Shown: piece after piece, positions 31,731-41,808 of the stretch
Layout: each line of letters starts with the position of its first letter
How positions within the stretch are numbered: position 1 is the stretch's first letter
Assembly (NCBI RefSeq): GCF_000720455.1
Contig: NZ_JOAK01000011.1
Location: forward strand, 120,017 to 184,016
Direction of reading: 5' to 3'
DNA length: 64,000 nucleotides
DNA from: Streptomyces virginiae
GTDB lineage: Bacteria > Actinomycetota > Actinomycetes > Streptomycetales > Streptomycetaceae
Made by a program: the position numbers and the translations under genes
The notes under the pieces: generated by a model
Told to the model about the DNA's origin: nothing
Seen by the model: only the letters and a program-made list of their open reading frames with translations
Database searches by the model: none

Positions 31731-31769
31731 CCGGGGCCGGTCGGCGGAATATCCGTCGATCGGCCCCGG
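31731..31769 (+). terminator. Strong hairpin after infB
   Basis: An 18-bp stem (31731-31748 with 31752-31769, two G-U pairs) with an ATA loop lies about 40 bases after the infB stop. It lacks a U-tract, so it may be a partial terminator or processing site ahead of the DUF503-rbfA-truB genes. Confidence 0.75.
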
Positions 31770-31853
31770 CCGTTGCGTGTACGGTTCTGGTGACCCTGCC
31801 GCGCGACGGCCGGCAGGCCACCGAACCCGCACCGGCGGGACATCCGGAACTGA

Positions 31854-32147
31854 ATGTACGTGGGGACTCTGTCCTTCGATCTGCTCCTCGGCGACGTCCA
31901 CTCGCTGAAGGAGAAACGCTCCGTGGTCCGGCCCATCGTGGCTGAGCTCCAACGCAAGTTCTCCGTGAGCGCGGCTGAAGTGGGCGACCAGGACCTGCAC
32001 CGCAGGGCCCGTATAGGGGTCGCTCTGGTGAGTGGGGACGCGGGGTTCCTCTCGGACGTACTGGACCGCTGCGAGCGGCTGGTCGCGGCACGTCCGGAAG
32101 TGGAGCTGCTGTCCGTACGACGGCGCCTCCACGGTGATGAAGACTGA
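31854..32147 (+). CDS. DUF503 family protein (YlxP-like)
   Basis: 97 residues, starting MYVGTLSFDLLLGDVHSLKEKRSVVRPIV and containing FSVSAAEVGDQDLHRRARIGVALVSGD, both diagnostic of DUF503/YlxP. The family is always found near infB-rbfA and is presumed to act in translation or ribosome assembly, without a proven biochemical role. rbfA follows after 28 bases. Confidence 0.88.
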   Translation: MYVGTLSFDLLLGDVHSLKEKRSVVRPIVAELQRKFSVSAAEVGDQDLHRRARIGVALVSGDAGFLSDVLDRCERLVAARPEVELLSVRRRLHGDED

Positions 32148-32175
32148 TAGCAAGACATAAGAAGGAGACGGACCA

Positions 32176-32625
32176 GTGGCCGACAATGCGCGGGCGAAGA
32201 AGCTGGCGGACCTCATCCGGGAGGTGGTGGCCGAGAAGCTGCAGCGCGGTGTCAAGGACCCCCGCCTCGGTACGCACGTGACCATCACGGACACCCGGGT
32301 CACCGGCGACCTGCGGGAGGCCACGGTCTTCTACACGGTCTACGGCGACGACGAGGACCGCGCGAGCGCGGCAGCGGGTCTCGAAAGCGCCAAGGGCGTC
32401 CTGCGCTCCGCGGTCGGCCGGGCGGCGGGCACCAAGTTCACGCCCACCCTGACCTTCGTCGCGGACGCCCTCCCGGAGAACGCCAAGACCATCGAGGACC
32501 TCCTCGAGAAGGCACGGACCTCCGACGCCCAGGTGCGCGAGGTCTCCTCCGGGGCCCAGTACGCCGGCGACGCCGACCCGTACAAGAAGCCGGGCGAGGA
32601 CGACGAGGACGCAGCCGCGGAATGA
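32176..32625 (+). CDS. rbfA: Ribosome-binding factor A
   Basis: 149 residues; helps mature the 16S rRNA 5' end within the 30S subunit, important in the cold. KH-type core with KLADLIREVVAEKLQRGVKDPRL and VTGDLREATVFYTVYG; the acidic tail (KPGEDDEDAAAE) is common in actinobacteria. GTG 32176 follows GAAGGAGACGG. Overlaps truB by 4 bases (ATGA). Confidence 0.95.
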   Translation: MADNARAKKLADLIREVVAEKLQRGVKDPRLGTHVTITDTRVTGDLREATVFYTVYGDDEDRASAAAGLESAKGVLRSAVGRAAGTKFTPTLTFVADALPENAKTIEDLLEKARTSDAQVREVSSGAQYAGDADPYKKPGEDDEDAAAE

Positions 32626-33530
32626 GCACCAACGCAGGGAAGACTCCGGACGGCCTTGTCATCGTCGACAAGCCGTCCGGCTTCACTTCGCACGACGTGG
32701 TCGCCAAGATGCGGGGGATCGCCAAGACCCGCCGCGTCGGCCACGCCGGCACCCTCGACCCGATGGCGACGGGCGTGCTCGTCCTCGGCGTGGAGAAGGC
32801 CACCAAGCTCCTCGGCCACCTCGCGCTCACCGAGAAGGAGTACCTCGGCACGATCCGTCTGGGCCAGAACACCCTGACGGACGACGCCGAGGGCGAGATC
32901 ACCTCCTCCACGGACGCCACCGGGGTCACCCGGGAAGCCGTGGACGAGGGCGTCGCCAAGCTGTCGGGCGAGATCATGCAGGTCCCGTCCAAGGTCAGCG
33001 CGATCAAGATCAAGGGCGTGCGCTCCTACAAGCGCGCACGGGACGGCGAGGACTTCGAGATCCCGGCCCGGCCGGTGACGATCTCGTCGTTCCAGGTGTA
33101 CGACATGCGGGAGGCGGAGGCCGAGGACGGCACCAAGGTCGTCGACCTCGTCGTCTCCGTCGTCTGCTCCAGCGGTACGTACATCCGCGCCCTCGCCCGC
33201 GACCTGGGCGCCGACCTCGGCGTCGGCGGACACCTGACGGCGCTGCGCCGCACGCGGGTGGGCCCGTACAAGCTCGACCGCGCGCGGACCCTGGACCAGC
33301 TCCAGGAGGAGCTGACCGTCATGCCGATCGGCGAGGCGGCGGCCGCGGCCTTCCCGCGCTGGGACCTGGACGCCCGGCGGGCCTCGCTGCTCGCCAACGG
33401 CGTACGGATCGACATGCCGGAGGAGTACGGGGACGGCCGCACGGTCGCGGTCTTCGGACCGCAGGGCCAGCTCCTCGGGCTCGTCGAGAGCAAGAACGGA
33501 AAGGCGAAGTCCCTCGCGGTCTTCGTCTGA
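32622..33530 (+). CDS. truB: tRNA pseudouridine(55) synthase
   Basis: 302 residues; converts U55 of tRNAs to pseudouridine. The family signature GHAGTLDPMATGVLVLG contains catalytic Asp46; GLVIVDKPSGFTSHDVV and CSSGTYIRALARDLG (RNA/uracil pocket) are present, and a C-terminal PUA-like domain ends the protein. Its start overlaps the rbfA stop, so the pair is coupled. A perfect terminator stem follows. Confidence 0.96.
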   Translation: MSTNAGKTPDGLVIVDKPSGFTSHDVVAKMRGIAKTRRVGHAGTLDPMATGVLVLGVEKATKLLGHLALTEKEYLGTIRLGQNTLTDDAEGEITSSTDATGVTREAVDEGVAKLSGEIMQVPSKVSAIKIKGVRSYKRARDGEDFEIPARPVTISSFQVYDMREAEAEDGTKVVDLVVSVVCSSGTYIRALARDLGADLGVGGHLTALRRTRVGPYKLDRARTLDQLQEELTVMPIGEAAAAAFPRWDLDARRASLLANGVRIDMPEEYGDGRTVAVFGPQGQLLGLVESKNGKAKSLAVFV

Positions 33531-33538
33531 TCGTTGAC

Positions 33539-33580
33539 GTGGAGCGGTGAGCGCATCTGCCGTGCTGCTCACCGCTCCAC
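33539..33580 (+). terminator. Terminator after truB
   Basis: GTGGAGCGGTGAGC (33539-33552) and GCTCACCGCTCCAC (33567-33580) form a perfect 14-bp stem 8 bases after the truB stop; GACCCCCCTC follows rather than a U-tract. Confidence 0.85.
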
Positions 33581-33620
33581 GACCCCCCTCGGGTAGGTCT
33601 CTATCCACCCGGACCCCGCT

Positions 33621-33653
33621 ATTCACCCGTCCGAGCAGGCGCTCGGAGTGAAT
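33621..33653. repeat. Interrupted inverted repeat upstream of the protease/NTPase gene
   Basis: ATTCAC (33621-33626) with GTGAAT (33648-33653) and CCGAGC (33631-33636) with GCTCGG (33641-33646) form a two-part stem. It lies about 60 bases upstream of a possible promoter (TTTCGC at 33691, TAACGT at 33714) and could be an operator or a second terminator. Confidence 0.4.
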
Positions 33654-33755
33654 GGAGGGAGCGTAAGGGGGCGCGTTCGCCGCGTGTGCTTTTCGCGCTG
33701 ATCTTCACCTGCCTAACGTCGTGAGCACGGGGCGTTGCGGGGGAGTGGTGCGGCC

Positions 33756-36700
33756 ATGGCGGAACTCGTCAAAATCTGCGATCCGGCCGGGCGGGAGCGC
33801 GGCAGCGGGTTCGTCGCGGACGACCGCGGAACGGTCGTCACCAGTCACGAGGCCGTCGACGGCCTGACCCGGGTGCTGCTGCACGGCCCCGGGCGCACCT
33901 GGCTCGCCGAGGCGGCCGACGTGACCGCCCTGCCCCATCTGGCGCTGGCCCTCGTCCGCACGGACGGGCTCGGGGTACGGCCGCTGCCGGTGGCGCAGCG
34001 CGGGGCGATCGACCCGGGCACCTACGTACGACTGCCCGCGCGGGGCTGGCGGCAGGCGCGGGTACTGGGGAGCGCGCAGGCGGCCTACCCGGCGGCCGGC
34101 CGGCCGCAATGGGTACCCGCGGTGGAGCTGGCGATCGGCACCGACGGACGCGACGCCCTCGCCCAGGGCGGCGAAGCCTGCGGAGGGCCGGTCCTCGACG
34201 CCACCACCGGGGCGGTGCTCGCCGTACTGGGCACCGCCCTGCGCACGGAGCACCGCTCCGGCGGCTTCGCGGTGGCGCTGCGGGCGGCCGCCGACACCGA
34301 TCCGCGGGGCCCCCTCGCGGCGCTGCTCGAACGCAACGCCGCGACCGTGCCGGGCCGGGGCGCAGACCTGAACCTCGCCGGGGCGCTGGAACTGGCCGCG
34401 ACCACCGTGGGCGCGACCGGGCCGTTCGAGCCGGTGGAACGGCCAGCCGTCGCCGCCGAACTGGACGCCTTCACGGCAGGCGACCGCCCGGTGCTCGGCC
34501 TCGTGGGCAACCCGGGCACCGGCCGCACGACGGAACTGAGGGCCCTGACCCTGCGCCGGGCACGCGGAGCCCACCCCGCCCCGACCCTCTGGCTGCGCGG
34601 CGCCGACCTGCACGCCACCGACACCTCCCTCGCCGACGCGGCCACCCGAGCCCTGACGGAGGCGGCCCGAACCGTCGAGGCCGGTGGCCTCGCCGGCCGG
34701 GCCGCAGACGTGCCGGGCACCGACGGTTCCGCCGGGACCGGAGGCGTGCCGTCGGGCAGCGGCCCGGGCACCGGTTCCGGCGGGGTCGGGTGTGTGCCGG
34801 GGCGATCCCCGCAGGGCGCCGAACGTACCGCCGCCGTACCTGCCGACCCCGAGAACCGTTCGGCGCCCGAGGAGACGCCCCGGCGAGCGCCCGGCCCCGG
34901 CGGAACGGACCCCGGCGCAACGGACCCCGGTGGGACGGACCCCCTCGGAGCCGCCGCCGGGCAGGCCGCCGCCCCCGCGGGAGCGGAAACGGCCGGAGCG
35001 GTATCGGCCGGAGCGGTAACGGCCGGAGCGGCAACGGACCTCGCCCTCCTCGCCGCCCGCGCCGGACGCCCCCTCCTCGTCGTCCTGGACGCCCCCGAGG
35101 AGATGCCGTCGGCGCTCGCCCACCGCCTGGGGCCCTGGACCGAAGCCACCGCGGCGTGGATGCTCGCGACCGGGGCCCGGCTGGTCGTCGCCGCCCGGCC
35201 CGAGTACTGGGAGCGGGCCGGCGCCCTCCACCGGCCGGGGGCGCTGCACATCCCGGCCCGGCGGCCCGCCGGCTGCCGCCCGCCCTGCCGCTCGCGGACC
35301 TCACCGCCGCCGAGGCCGAGACCGTCCGTGCCCGCCTCGGCATCCCGGCCGACGCCGTCCGCGAGGCCGACGCCCGGCACCCGCTCACCCTGCACCTCCT
35401 CGCCGGGATCCGCGCCGCCGGAGTCACCGCCGGCCGCCCCGGCCGCGACGAGGTCTTCGCCGCCCACCTGGACCTGCTGTGCCTGCGCACCGCAGTCCGC
35501 ATCGCCGCCGCATCCCCAGGGGCCGGAGGCGCCCCCGTGCACGGCCCCGGCGTCAGGCGGCTCGCCGCCCGCGTCGCCGGCCGGGTGCACGAGGCCGCCC
35601 GGCGCTGCCTGGGGCCCGGGCAGGGGCAGCTGGACCGGGCCTCCTTCGAGGAGCTCTTCCCGTGGCGCACCGGCTGGGCCTCCGCCGTCCTCACCGAGGG
35701 GCTGCTGGTGCCCACCGGGTCCGGCTACCGCTTCGCCCACGAGGAGCTGTCCGACTGGATCCAGGCCGGCCACCTCGACGTCCCGCCGGCCCTCGGCGTC
35801 CTCGTCCACGGCCCGGCCCGGCCCGGGCCGCCCGTGCCCCGGCACCGGATCGGGCCCGTCCTGGAAGCCCTGCGCAGACTCGCCCCGGACCGGCTGCGCG
35901 AGGAACTCACCCGGCTCGTCCACGCGCTGAACGGCTTCGCCGAGGCCCCCGCGGACGCGGAGGCCTGCGCCGGCGCCGACCGCGTCTGGTGGGCCGCCCG
36001 GTTGTTGCGCGAGACCCTGCTCCGCCTCCCCGACGCGCACCCCCAGCTCCCCGTCCTGCACGCCCTCGCCGAGCACGTGTCCCGGGTCGGCCCGGGGGAG
36101 TTCGGCGGCTGGTTCTGGAACGGGCTCCGGCTGGCCGAGCCCGACCGCCTCGACCTGCTGCGCCGCCTGCTGCCCGCCGACCCCGCCGAGGCGGTCCCCG
36201 GCGACCGCTACCTCGATGCCGTGGCCCGCCGGCTGGCCCGGGACCCCCGGCGTGCGCAGCCGCTGCTCTGCGCCTGGTTCGGCGACGGCCGCCGGCTGCG
36301 CGGCCGCCCCGGGGCCACGGTCGCCACCGCGGCGCAGGCCCTGCTGCACACCCACCGCCGCCTCGCCCCGGACGACCTCACCGAGGCGCTCGTCGGCGCC
36401 GCGCACCCCCGCGCCGACGAGCTGCTCGCCGTACTCGCCGAGGAGGAGCCCTCCGCCCTGTGCCGTGCCGTGGACCGCTGGGCCCACGACGAACGGCCCG
36501 GGCGCCGGGTCGCGGCCGCCGCCTACGGCCTCGCCACCGCCCCGCACGTTCGCACCGCCGCCGACCGGGAGCTGCTGCGCCGCGCGGCCCGGGCGCTGCT
36601 CGCCCGGCCCGCCGACGTCACCCTGCACGGCAGCGCCCTGGCCGTGCTGCTGCGCGACCCGCAGGTGCGCGCCCGCTACCTCCCCGACGCCCTCGCGTCC

Positions 36701-37411
36701 TTCGCCGATCCCGATCCCGGCTCGCGGCTGCCCGCCGCCGCGCTGGTCGCGGCCCTGCCCGTACTCCCGGACCAGGACGCGGTGTTCGCCGCGCTGCGCG
36801 CCCGCGCCGACGGGGAGGTGCTTCGCGCCCTGGCCGCGCTGACCACGCCGGGGCTGGCCCGGCGCGCGGCCGAGCTCGTACGGGAGCACCTCGCGCGCAC
36901 CCCCGGGGACGCGCCGCACGCCGCCGCCTTCGTCGACCGGCGGCTCGAGCAGGGGCCCGCCGCGGTTCCCGCCCTGCGCCCGCTGGTGCTGGACCTGCTG
37001 CGGACCGCGCCGGCCGGGGTGCGGGCCGAGCTCGCCGCGGTACTGGGCGCGCCGGGCGGGGAGCCCTCGCACGCGCTGCGCGGCGATCTGGCCGAGGTGC
37101 TGCTGCGCGAGGAGAGCGACCCGCGGGTGCTGGACGCCTTCCTCGGGGCCGTCGCGGCAGGGGCCTCGGCGCGCCCGGAGGACCGGACCCGGGAGCTGCT
37201 GCGCCGCACCGGGCGGCAGCTGCTGCGGGCCCCCGGCGGTCCGGCGGTCTTCGAGCGGCGCACGGTGGAGCTGGCCCGGGCCCGGCCGGCCTTCGGCGCG
37301 CTGGTGGCCCGCTGGCTGGCGCAGTCGGTCACCGAGGCCGCGGCCCTGCTGGGGCCGAGCGCCCGGCGGACGGTGGAGACCCTCAGCAGGGCCGCGGCGG
37401 ATGTGACGTGA
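33756..37411 (+). pseudogene. Frameshifted trypsin-fold/NTPase/helical-repeat protein
   Basis: One large gene split between two frames. The first frame (from ATG 33756, GGGGGAG upstream) encodes a trypsin-like domain (about 1-190), an NTPase domain with GNPGTGRTTEL (about 225-500) interrupted by a Gly/Thr/Pro repeat insert, and ends in frame at about 35253-35275 (...GALHIPARRPAG). The homologous continuation (LPPALPLADLTAAEAE...) runs in the -1 frame to 37411 and encodes a long helical repeat region. One missing base explains it. Active-site positions look altered: His31 is present, but the usual Asp is not seen, the nucleophile position before GGPV is Cys142, and the Walker Lys is Arg257. 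Either a genuine pseudogene, or a sequencing error in an intact gene. Confidence 0.7.
34901..35040 (+). repeat. 15-bp coding repeats inside the NTPase-like domain
   Basis: About three 15-bp units encode GTDPGATDPGGTDP, and about four units of GGAGCGGnnACGGCC type encode AGAVSAGAVTAGAAT at about 34980-35037. They lie within a low-complexity insert between the Walker A region and the strand LLVVLDAPEE, and would be a flexible loop. Confidence 0.6.
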
Positions 37412-37548
37412 AGATCCGCGACGGCGGCCCGGCGGGCCCGTCCGGCCCGGACGCCGATGCGTGGCACCGGCCCCCGGCATGGCAGTCTTAGACCTGCAAT
37501 CGGCAATCAGTTCAAGGACCAAGCGGGTTCGGGCGAGGAGCGGTCACA

Positions 37549-38505
37549 GTGCAGCGCTGGCGTGGCTTGGAGGACATCCCCCAGGACTGGGGACGCAGCG
37601 TCGTCACCATCGGCTCCTACGACGGCGTGCACCGGGGACATCAGCTGATCATCGGCCGGGCCGTGGCCATGGCGCGCGAGCTCGGCGTCCCCTCCGTCGT
37701 CGTCACCTTCGACCCGCACCCGAGCGAGGTCGTCCGCCCCGGCAGCCACCCGCCGATCCTGGCCCCGTACGACCGGCGCGCCGAGCTGATGGCCGGACTG
37801 GGCGTGGACGCGCTGCTGATCCTGCCGTTCACCGCCGAGTTCTCGCAGCTGTCCCCGGCCGACTTCATCGTGAAGGTGCTCGTCGACAAGCTGCACGCCC
37901 GGGCCGTCATCGAGGGCCCGAACTTCCGCTTCGGCCACCGGGCCGCGGGGAACGTCGACTTCCTGCGCGAGCTGGGCTCCACGTACGACTACCAGGTCGA
38001 GGTCGTGGACCTGGTGGAGCGCGGCACGGCGGGCGGCGGCGTGCCGTTCTCCTCGACGCTGGCGCGCCGGCTGGTCGCCGAGGGCGACATGGACGGCGCC
38101 GCCGAGGTCCTGGGACGCCCGCACCGGGTCGAGGGCGTGGTGGTGCGCGGAGCACAGCGCGGGCGTGAGCTCGGCTACCCGACGGCGAACGTCGAGACGC
38201 AGCCGCACACGGCGATCCCGGCGGACGGGGTCTACGCGGGCTGGCTGACGGCGGACGGCGAACGGATGCCCGCGGCGATCTCGGTGGGGACGAACGTGCA
38301 GTTCGACGCGACCGAGCGGACGGTGGAGGCGTACGCGATCGACCGGCTCGGGCTGGACCTGTACGGGAAGCACGTGGCCGTCGACTTCCTCGCGTACGTG
38401 CGCGGGATGGCGAAGTTCGAGTCGCTGGACGGGCTGCTGGAGGCGATCGCGGACGACGTGAAGCGGGCCCGGGTGCTGACCGACACGTACGACGCGAGGC
38501 GCTGA
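37549..38505 (+). CDS. ribF: Bifunctional riboflavin kinase/FMN adenylyltransferase
   Basis: 318 residues; makes FMN and FAD from riboflavin. The N-terminal nucleotidyltransferase half (about 15-175) has the GSYDGVHRGHQ motif (HxGH type) and EGPNFRFGHRAAGN; the C-terminal flavokinase half (about 185-310) has GRELGYPTANV. GTG 37549 gives the standard N-terminus (MQRWRGLEDIPQDWGRSVVTIGSYDG). Transcribed alone, ending at a strong bidirectional terminator before the ESX cluster. Confidence 0.95.
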   Translation: MQRWRGLEDIPQDWGRSVVTIGSYDGVHRGHQLIIGRAVAMARELGVPSVVVTFDPHPSEVVRPGSHPPILAPYDRRAELMAGLGVDALLILPFTAEFSQLSPADFIVKVLVDKLHARAVIEGPNFRFGHRAAGNVDFLRELGSTYDYQVEVVDLVERGTAGGGVPFSSTLARRLVAEGDMDGAAEVLGRPHRVEGVVVRGAQRGRELGYPTANVETQPHTAIPADGVYAGWLTADGERMPAAISVGTNVQFDATERTVEAYAIDRLGLDLYGKHVAVDFLAYVRGMAKFESLDGLLEAIADDVKRARVLTDTYDARR

Positions 38506-38512
38506 CGCGAGT

Positions 38513-38578
38513 ACGGGCGAGGGCCCGTACCGCCCCGGATCCGGATCGGATCCCCGGGTGGTACGGGCCCTCGCCCGT
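38513..38578. terminator. Bidirectional terminator between ribF and the ESX cluster
   Basis: ACGGGCGAGGGCCCGTACC (38513-38531) and its exact complement at 38560-38578 make a 19-bp stem around a 28-base loop that itself holds GGATCC-type palindromes. It lies between convergent stop codons 38505 and 38599. Confidence 0.85.
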
Positions 38579-38598
38579 TGTGCTCGGCGCGGCGGCCG

Positions 38599-40986
38599 TC
38601 AGCCGAGACGCGGATCGCGCGGCGGCTGCGGGGGCTGCTGGGGCGGTGCGGCCGGGGGCTGCTGCCACGGCTGGCCGGGCTGGGGGTAGGGCTGCCCGTA
38701 GGGTCCCGGCTGCTGCGGCGGCTGCTGGTACGGGGGCTGGCCCTGCGGCTGGCCGTAGGGCTGCGGCTGCGGCTGGGGCGGCGGCTGCGGCTGGTGGTGC
38801 TGCGGCTGTTGGGGGTGTGGTTGGGGCTGGTGGGGCTGCTGCGGTGCTCCCCAGTGGTTCTGCGGGGCCTGCTGCTGGGCCCGCAGGAAGTCCTCGGCCA
38901 CGAGGGCGGAGAGGTTGAAGTACGCCTCTCGGGTCTTGGGCCGCATCATGTCGAGGTCGACTTCCGCGCCGGCTGCGAGGTGCTCGTCGAAGGGCACCAC
39001 GACGACACCGCGGCAGCGGGTCTCGAAGTGCTGCACGATGTCCTCGATCTTGATCATCTTGGCTGTCTCGCGGACCCCCGAGATGACGGTGAGGGAGCGG
39101 GAGACGAGGTCCGCGTAGCCGTGGGCGGAGAGCCAGTCGAGGGTGGTGCTGGCGCTGCTGGCGCCGTCCACGGACGGGGTCGAGATGATGATCAGCTGAT
39201 CGGCCAGGTCCAGGACGCCGCGCATGGCGGAGTAGAGCAGACCCGTGCCCGAGTCGGTGAGGATGATCGGGTACTGGCGGCCCAGCGTCTCGATGACGCG
39301 GCGGTAGTCCTCGTCGTTGAAGGTCGTGGAGACCGCGGGGTCCACGTCGTTGGCGATGATCTCCAGACCGGAGGGCGCCTGCGAGGTGAACCGGCGGATG
39401 TCCATATACGAGTTCAGGTACGGGATCGCCTGGACCAGGTCCCGGATCGTCGCGCCGGTCTCGCGGCGGACACGGCGGCCGAGGGTGCCGGCGTCCGGGT
39501 TCGCGTCGATGGCCAGGATCTTGTCCTGGCGCTCGGTGGCGAGGGTGGCGCCGAGCGCGGTGGTGGTCGTGGTCTTGCCGACGCCGCCCTTGAGGCTGAT
39601 GACGGCGATGCGGTAGCAGGACATGACCGGGGTGCGGATCAGCTCCAGCTTGCGGCGGCGTTCGGCCTCGGCCGCTTTGCCGCCGAAGCGGAAGAGGCCG
39701 CCGCCGGCGCCGTTGTTGTTGCTCTTGGGCTTCTGCTTGTTGCGCAGCAGCCGGTCCGAGGACAGCTCGACGGCGGCGGTGTAGCCGAGCGGCGCCCCAC
39801 CGCCGGTGGGCGCGGCCGCGTACCGGGGGTCGTGGGGCTGGGGCTGCGGCTGGGGCGGCTGCGGCTGCGCAGGCTGCTGACCGGGGCCCGCGGGCCACTG
39901 ACCGGCGGCGCGGGGGTCGTACTGCGGCTGCGGCTGGGGCTGCTGCGGGGCGGGGGCGGGCGGCGGGAAGCCGTAGCCCTGGTTTGCGAACGCGGGCGGC
40001 GGCGGAGGCAGTTCACCGGGAGGCCCGCCGAACGGGCTCTCCTGCGGAGCCGGAGCCACCGGCTGCACCGGAGCGGGTACGGCGTCGGCCGGTTCCGGGG
40101 CCGCCTCCTCGGCCGGAGCCGGAGCCGGAGCCGGAGCCGGGGCCGGGGCCGGGGACGCGAACGGCGCCGGGGCTTCGGGTGCCGGAGGAACGGCGTCGAA
40201 CGGGGCGGGCTCCGCGGCCTCGGTCAGCGCGGGGGCCGCCTCGGCCGCAGCCGGAGCGGAGTACGGCGGCTCGGGAGCCGGAGCCGGAGCCGGAGCCGCG
40301 GCCTCGGGCACCGCGGGAGCCGGAGCCGCGGCCTCGGGCACCGCGGGAGCGGGCTCGACCGGAGCCGGAGCCGGGGAAGGAAGAGCGGCCGCGTACGGCG
40401 GCTCCGGGGCCGCGATCGGCTCGGGAGCGGCGTACGGCGGCTCGTCAGCCGGAGCCGGAGCCGGAGCGGCGGCCGCGTACGGCAGCTCGGGGGCCGCGAT
40501 CGGCTCCTGGGGCGCGTACACGGATGCGTCAGCCGGGGCCGGGGCCGGAGCCGGATCCGGGGTCGGAGCGGCGGCCGCGTACGGCAGCTCGGGGGCCGCG
40601 ATCGGCTCGGGAGCCGGAACCGGGACCGGTGTCGCGTACGGCGGCTCAGGTGCCGGGGCCGGGGCCGGAAGGGCCGGGTCGGCCGTGGCCGCGAGCGGGA
40701 ACGGCGGGGCCGTACCCGCACCGTCGGACGGGGTCCGCGGCGCCGGCGGGGCGATCCGCATCGTCGAAGGGGAGTCCAGGTCCGTCGGGCGGTGCGGCTC
40801 GAAGCCGCTCCCCTCGGGCAGCCCCGGCACCTGCGCGGCCGCGGCCGGGGACGCACTCTGCGTGTACCAGGCCGGTGGTGTGTAGTCGATGGTGAACTCG
40901 CCCGTCATCTCGGGCTCCGCGTCGGACTGATCGTCCGTCGGGACGTCCCACGTCCCGCCGCGCCTCTCGTTCCGATCGCCGCTCAC
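38599..40986 (-). CDS. EspI-like MinD/ParA ATPase of the ESX locus
   Basis: 795 residues. The first ~455 are low-complexity Pro/Ala/Glu (repeats such as [15 protein letters not shown]), the ATPase domain (about 455-700) has the deviant Walker [19 protein letters not shown] starting at Lys466 and [24 protein letters not shown], and the C-terminal ~90 residues are Gln/Pro/His-rich. EspI of mycobacterial ESX-1 has the same build, a disordered N-terminus plus ParA-type ATPase, and is proposed to regulate secretion. GTG 40986 is chosen because AGGAGG sits 4 bases upstream. It is the last gene on this side of the cluster. Confidence 0.85.
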   Translation of the reverse strand: MSGDRNERRGGTWDVPTDDQSDAEPEMTGEFTIDYTPPAWYTQSASPAAAAQVPGLPEGSGFEPHRPTDLDSPSTMRIAPPAPRTPSDGAGTAPPFPLAATADPALPAPAPAPEPPYATPVPVPAPEPIAAPELPYAAAAPTPDPAPAPAPADASVYAPQEPIAAPELPYAAAAPAPAPADEPPYAAPEPIAAPEPPYAAALPSPAPAPVEPAPAVPEAAAPAPAVPEAAAPAPAPAPEPPYSAPAAAEAAPALTEAAEPAPFDAVPPAPEAPAPFASPAPAPAPAPAPAPAEEAAPEPADAVPAPVQPVAPAPQESPFGGPPGELPPPPPAFANQGYGFPPPAPAPQQPQPQPQYDPRAAGQWPAGPGQQPAQPQPPQPQPQPHDPRYAAAPTGGGAPLGYTAAVELSSDRLLRNKQKPKSNNNGAGGGLFRFGGKAAEAERRRKLELIRTPVMSCYRIAVISLKGGVGKTTTTTALGATLATERQDKILAIDANPDAGTLGRRVRRETGATIRDLVQAIPYLNSYMDIRRFTSQAPSGLEIIANDVDPAVSTTFNDEDYRRVIETLGRQYPIILTDSGTGLLYSAMRGVLDLADQLIIISTPSVDGASSASTTLDWLSAHGYADLVSRSLTVISGVRETAKMIKIEDIVQHFETRCRGVVVVPFDEHLAAGAEVDLDMMRPKTREAYFNLSALVAEDFLRAQQQAPQNHWGAPQQPHQPQPHPQQPQHHQPQPPPQPQPQPYGQPQGQPPYQQPPQQPGPYGQPYPQPGQPWQQPPAAPPQQPPQPPRDPRLG
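40080..40640 (-). repeat. Pro/Ala-rich coding repeats in the EspI-like gene
   Basis: Short units of CCGGAGCC and a larger unit around GGGGCCGCGATCGGCTC and GCGTACGGCGGCTC recur between 40080 and 40640. They encode APAPAP runs and repeated [15 protein letters not shown]. All preserve frame, so they build the disordered N-terminus. Confidence 0.7.
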
Positions 40987-41109
40987 TGGTCCTCCTGGTC
41001 TGTCGAACACTGCTCCGGCGCCCACCCACGCCGCGCCGACGTCCAGCCTAATCGGGGCGCGTCGCCCCTGTCCGCCGCGTCCCGTTCCACGGGGAGGGCG
41101 CGCGGCGCG

Positions 41110-41808
41110 TCAGTCGATGCGGCGCGCCGCGCCCAGCAGGCCGGTCTCCGCCTCGGTCCCCTGGGTCATCACGAACTGCCGGTCCCGCGGGGTGCACCAC
41201 AGGGTCACTCCGTCGCCCAGGGTCGGCAGGGAGGCCACGGCCTGACGCGGCAGCCGCATCAGGCGGCCGATCTGCTCCGCCTCGTCCGGGGACACCCGCT
41301 GCACGCCCACCAGCGACGCCTGCTGGAGCAGGCGCGGTGCCGTCGGGCTCAGATACGGCAGCAGGGTCAGCACCGACTGCCACGGCCCGGCCACCACGCG
41401 ACCGCGCGGCGGCCGCATGCCGCAGTCGCGGATCACCAGGACCGGGCTGCCCGCGGACGCGCCCTGCGGCGGGATCCGTCCCACCTCGTGCAGGGTCACG
41501 CACTGCTGCCCGCCGCCCGCCGCCTGGGCCAGCCCGGACCACACCTGCCCGCGCCCGGTCTCCACCGCCACCCGCGCACCCGTCGCCGCCGCGCGCAGCG
41601 CCAGCACCTGCGCCGTCCACAGGCCGCCGATCAGCGTCACCTCGTACGGCGTCGGCCGGTTGATGCCGAGCACCGCAGACCGTCCCTCGGCGTCCACGCC
41701 GATGACGACCCCGTCGTCCCCGACGGGCACCGCCAGCGCGTCCAGGTCCGCCGCGGGCACCACGTGCCGCTCCCGCCGCGGGCCGACCAGCCCGAAACCG
41801 CCCCTCAT
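41110..41808 (-). CDS. ESX-associated protein of unknown function
   Basis: 232 residues, soluble, no signal peptide. Visible blocks: GDDGVVIGVDAEGRSAVLGINRPTPYEVTLIGG, GPWQSVLTLLPYLSP, and LWCTPRDRQFVMTQGTEAETGLLGAARRID. ATG 41808 overlaps the stop of eccE (ATGA), so the two are made together. Its constant place beside eccE in this type of locus and the coupling imply an accessory or structural role in type VII secretion, but I know of no activity. Confidence 0.78.
   Translation of the reverse strand: MRGGFGLVGPRRERHVVPAADLDALAVPVGDDGVVIGVDAEGRSAVLGINRPTPYEVTLIGGLWTAQVLALRAAATGARVAVETGRGQVWSGLAQAAGGGQQCVTLHEVGRIPPQGASAGSPVLVIRDCGMRPPRGRVVAGPWQSVLTLLPYLSPTAPRLLQQASLVGVQRVSPDEAEQIGRLMRLPRQAVASLPTLGDGVTLWCTPRDRQFVMTQGTEAETGLLGAARRID

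Noticed and set aside
35253..35275. A programmed -1 ribosomal frameshift joining the two halves of the protease/NTPase protein.
   Set aside because: There is no slippery heptamer or obvious downstream pseudoknot at the junction. A missing base is simpler.
34085..37522. A long minus-strand open frame opposite the frameshifted protease/NTPase gene.
   Set aside because: The plus-strand frames contain recognisable domains and helical repeats; the minus-strand peptide has none.
40080..40640. A CRISPR-like or minisatellite array.
   Set aside because: The repeats are short, irregular and in frame, coding for an Ala/Pro tract; there are no unique spacers.
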